From Microbacterium sp. CBA3102 (lineage in GTDB: Bacteria; Actinomycetota; Actinomycetes; Actinomycetales; Microbacteriaceae), in contig NZ_CP042412.1 of the NCBI RefSeq assembly GCF_007954505.1, positions 2,976,001 to 3,040,000 of the forward strand: a stretch of DNA of 64,000 bases, written 5' to 3'. The position numbers and the translations under genes are program-made. This document shows, piece by piece, positions 62,058 through 64,000 of the stretch (position 1 is its first letter; every line of letters begins with the position of its first letter). The notes under the pieces were generated by a model. It was not told where the DNA came from and ran no database searches. It saw only the letters and a program-made list of their open reading frames with translations.

Positions 62058-62955
62058 CGCCCTCCTTCGGCACCATCATCGTGAGCGCTCCCGGAATGAC
62101 CGAGATCGTGCACTCATCCTCGCCGATCCGCTCGCCGTCGGCGTAGACCACGAGACCCGGGGCCGACACCGTGACCGACTGCGCGCGACGATGCGCGACC
62201 TCACCGCGCGCGAGATGCGTTCCGCGGAGCAGCAGCGGAAAAAGCCGCAGCAGGCGCAGTCGGCCCAGCGGAGCGACATGAACGATGTCGAGGAACCCGT
62301 CGTCCGGCACAGCCCCGGCGCAGATCGGCATCCCGCCCCCGTAGCTGGAGGTGCTGCCGGCAGCGATGAGCGTCCCCGGCGACCTCCTGGCGGGTTCACC
62401 GTCCACCGCGAGCGTGAAGTCCATCGGCTTCAGTCGCAGGAGCTCGATGAGCAGTGCGAGGTAGTAACGCGGCGCGCCGTGCGGCCAGCGGAGCCGGTTG
62501 GTGCGATCACTGACTTTCGCGTCGAAGCCCAGCGCCGCGATGGTCAGGAACCTCCGGCTGCCCTCCGCGGTGCGGACCACGCCGACATCGATCGCTCGTG
62601 GCACGCCCCTGAGGGCGAGTTCGGCGGCAGCCCGGGCGTCTCCGCGCGGGAGCCCGAGCGCCCGGGCGAGATCGTTCCCTGTGCCCGCGGGCACGAGGAC
62701 GATGGGGACGGCGGCGTCGCACACCGTGTCGAGCACGCCGGAGAGCGTGCCGTCACCCCCCACTACCACGAGGACACGCGGCTCATCCGCCAGCGCGGCC
62801 ACGGCGAGCTGGGCGGTATCCGTTGCCGAGACACCCGCGTAGGTGCGCACGTCGACGCCGTGCTCCCGGAGGAGACGGACGGCCGTCTCGGTCGCCCGCT
62901 CGCCTCGGCCTTTGCCTGCGTACGGGTTCGCGAGCACGGCGATGTGCTCGGACAC
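62050..62955 (-). CDS. Diacylglycerol kinase family lipid kinase
   Basis: 301 residues from GTG 62953-62955. The catalytic domain has AVLANPYAGKGRG at the N-terminus, the GGDGT motif in VLVVVGGDGTLSGVLDTV near 65, and VPAGTGNDLARALG near 95. The C-terminal beta-sandwich ends DECTISVIPGALTMMV. It phosphorylates diacylglycerol or a related lipid. It starts one base after the stop of the AGPS-like oxidase (stop 62957) and overlaps the GMC gene. Confidence 0.92.
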   Translation of the reverse strand: MSEHIAVLANPYAGKGRGERATETAVRLLREHGVDVRTYAGVSATDTAQLAVAALADEPRVLVVVGGDGTLSGVLDTVCDAAVPIVLVPAGTGNDLARALGLPRGDARAAAELALRGVPRAIDVGVVRTAEGSRRFLTIAALGFDAKVSDRTNRLRWPHGAPRYYLALLIELLRLKPMDFTLAVDGEPARRSPGTLIAAGSTSSYGGGMPICAGAVPDDGFLDIVHVAPLGRLRLLRLFPLLLRGTHLARGEVAHRRAQSVTVSAPGLVVYADGERIGEDECTISVIPGALTMMVPKEGDD

Positions 62956-62956
62956 G

Positions 62957-64000
62957 TCAGTGCATCCGCTCGAGAGGGAGCACAGCGCCGGGGTTGAGGA
63001 CACCGGCGGGGTCGAGTTCGCGCTTGATGGCGGAGAGGATGCGGATGCCGGTCTCGCCGATCTCCTGACGGAGCCAGGGCGCATGATCCCTGCCGACCGC
63101 ATGGTGGTGGCTGATGGTCCCGCCCGAGCTGATGATCGCATCGTTGACGCGCGCTTTCACCGCGTCCCACACCCGGAGCGGCTCTGCACGGAGGGCGGCG
63201 AGCACCGTGAAGTACAGCGACGCCCCACTCGGATAGATGTGGGACACATGGCACATGACGTACGACTTCGCACCGACGTCGGCGAAGCCGGCCTTGAGCG
63301 CCGATTCGACGGCCGAACGCAGCGTCTGCAGGTTCGACCAGGTCGTCGCGGTCTCGAGCGTCTCGCAGAAGACCCCGGCGTCGAGCAGCGAATCGCGCAG
63401 GTAGGGCCCGTCGAATCGGCCCTTCCGCCACTCCTCGGCCGGACCTTCGCCCGCAGAGACCCCTCCAGCGGCAGCGAGTCGGGCTCCTGTCCGGGCGCGC
63501 CGCTCGGCGATGTCCTCTCCTTCGTAGACCGTCACCACGCTCGCGCCCTTCGCGAGGGCCTTGCCGATCCTGCCGACCTGGGCGAGACTCACCGCGGTCT
63601 CCGCCTCATCCGACAGCCGGATGACGGTGGGGCCGCCACCCTGCTGGGCGACCCCGCGGAGTCCCTCCGCACCGCTCGCGAAGTCAGGGAAGGACCACGA
63701 CTCGAACAACCGGTCGCGCGGGATCGGGTGCACACGTACCCGCACCTCGGTGATCACACCGAAGATGCCCTCCGAACCGAGGAAGATCCTGATCAGGTCG
63801 GGCCCCGCCGCGGACCCCGGAGAGCGTCCGAGTTCGATGTCACCCGTGGGTGTCGCCACCCTGATCCCGGTGACCATCGTGTCGAAGCGCCCGTTGCCCG
63901 CGGAGTTCTGCCCCGAGGACCGCGCCGCCGCGAATCCGCCGATCGTGGCGTAGCGGAAGCTCTGGGGGAAGTGGCCGAGCTCGTATCCGCGCGCAGACAG
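62957..64000 (-). CDS. FAD-binding oxidase, alkyldihydroxyacetonephosphate synthase-like (cut by window end)
   Basis: 347 C-terminal residues are visible; the start lies beyond 64000. The FAD-binding domain end (GHFPQSFRYATIGGFAAARSSGQNS, then GRFDTMV, IFLGSEGIFGVITEV) and the FAD-oxidase C-terminal domain (MCHVSHIYPSGASLYFTVLA, TISHHHAVGRDHAPWL, LDPAGVLNPGAVLP) match the AGPS family. That enzyme makes the ether bond of plasmalogen precursors in eukaryotes. Actinobacterial homologs are common, with unproven substrates. Internal Met at 63877 is not the start. Confidence 0.9.
   Translation of the reverse strand: MSARGYELGHFPQSFRYATIGGFAAARSSGQNSAGNGRFDTMVTGIRVATPTGDIELGRSPGSAAGPDLIRIFLGSEGIFGVITEVRVRVHPIPRDRLFESWSFPDFASGAEGLRGVAQQGGGPTVIRLSDEAETAVSLAQVGRIGKALAKGASVVTVYEGEDIAERRARTGARLAAAGGVSAGEGPAEEWRKGRFDGPYLRDSLLDAGVFCETLETATTWSNLQTLRSAVESALKAGFADVGAKSYVMCHVSHIYPSGASLYFTVLAALRAEPLRVWDAVKARVNDAIISSGGTISHHHAVGRDHAPWLRQEIGETGIRILSAIKRELDPAGVLNPGAVLPLERMH

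Noticed and set aside
1-64000. CRISPR arrays, transposons, integrases or prophage
   Set aside because: No regularly spaced repeats and no transposase, integrase or phage structural genes were seen in any frame.

Overview
The window is high-GC actinobacterial chromosomal DNA, most likely from Microbacterium or a close relative in Microbacteriaceae. The evidence is strong G/C third-position bias, Tat and lipobox signal peptides, and actinobacterial families (DUF3000, an actinobacterial SNF2 helicase N-terminus, a NasB/NirB-like protein with an NnaR-like partner, PdxST-PdxR, AGPS-like oxidase). Most of it is core genome. I see no transposase, integrase, phage module, CRISPR array or rRNA.

Layout. 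1-13.3 kb, all minus: SNF2 helicase (cut by the window start), nusB, efp, aroQ-aroB-aroK-aroC, aroE, mltG, ruvX, alaS, a 62-residue membrane protein, rpsD and rarA. Read in transcription order (right to left), rpsD lies upstream, and the shikimate genes follow mltG with several 4-base ATGA/GTGA overlaps. 13.4-18.5 kb: a small membrane protein, an NnaR-like regulator overlapping a NirB/NasB-like oxidoreductase, a DUF349 protein and an AbiEi-like protein whose start codon lies inside a near-perfect palindrome. 18.5-27.1 kb, minus: yebC, ruvC, ruvA, ruvB, yajC, secD, secF, rel, with a LexA-like box before ruvA. 27.3-36.7 kb: a PLP decarboxylase, an esterase, pdxS-pdxT divergent from pdxR-pdxY (complete vitamin B6 synthesis, control and salvage), a HIT protein, thrS and a DUF2807 lipoprotein. 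36.9-41.8 kb, plus: a DoxX-like protein, photolyase, and a copper/peroxidase cluster (membrane protein, CopC, PCuAC, Tat-exported DyP).

41.9-45.2 kb is the most accessory-looking segment. It has lower GC, an M23 peptidase fused to FG-GAP repeats, a Tat-exported VanY-like M15 peptidase and an unknown protein. Two copies of a 27-bp element (26/27 identical) precede its two transcription units. It abuts a tRNA cluster: Gly-GCC, Cys-GCA and Val-GAC on minus, Val-CAC on plus.

46-64 kb: a sugar-dehydrogenase-like lipoprotein, a GIY-YIG protein, an SPW protein, a DUF1611 (DgcN-like) protein, an orphan MazF/PemK, amtB with a GlnR-like box, ZapE, rhodanese-SufE, an alpha/beta hydrolase, DUF3000, RNase D broken by a one-base frameshift, fadA-fadB, and a minus-strand lipid set (GMC oxidoreductase, diacylglycerol kinase, AGPS-like oxidase cut by the window end).

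Two nitrogen-linked units (NirB-like/NnaR-like and amtB) each carry a GTnAC-n6-GAAAC type site, which suggests common GlnR control. Nothing here is clearly a wholly new system. The best candidates for novelty are the repeat-linked cell-wall hydrolase island, the NirB-like protein that lacks its siroheme domain, and the palindrome over the AbiEi-like start.
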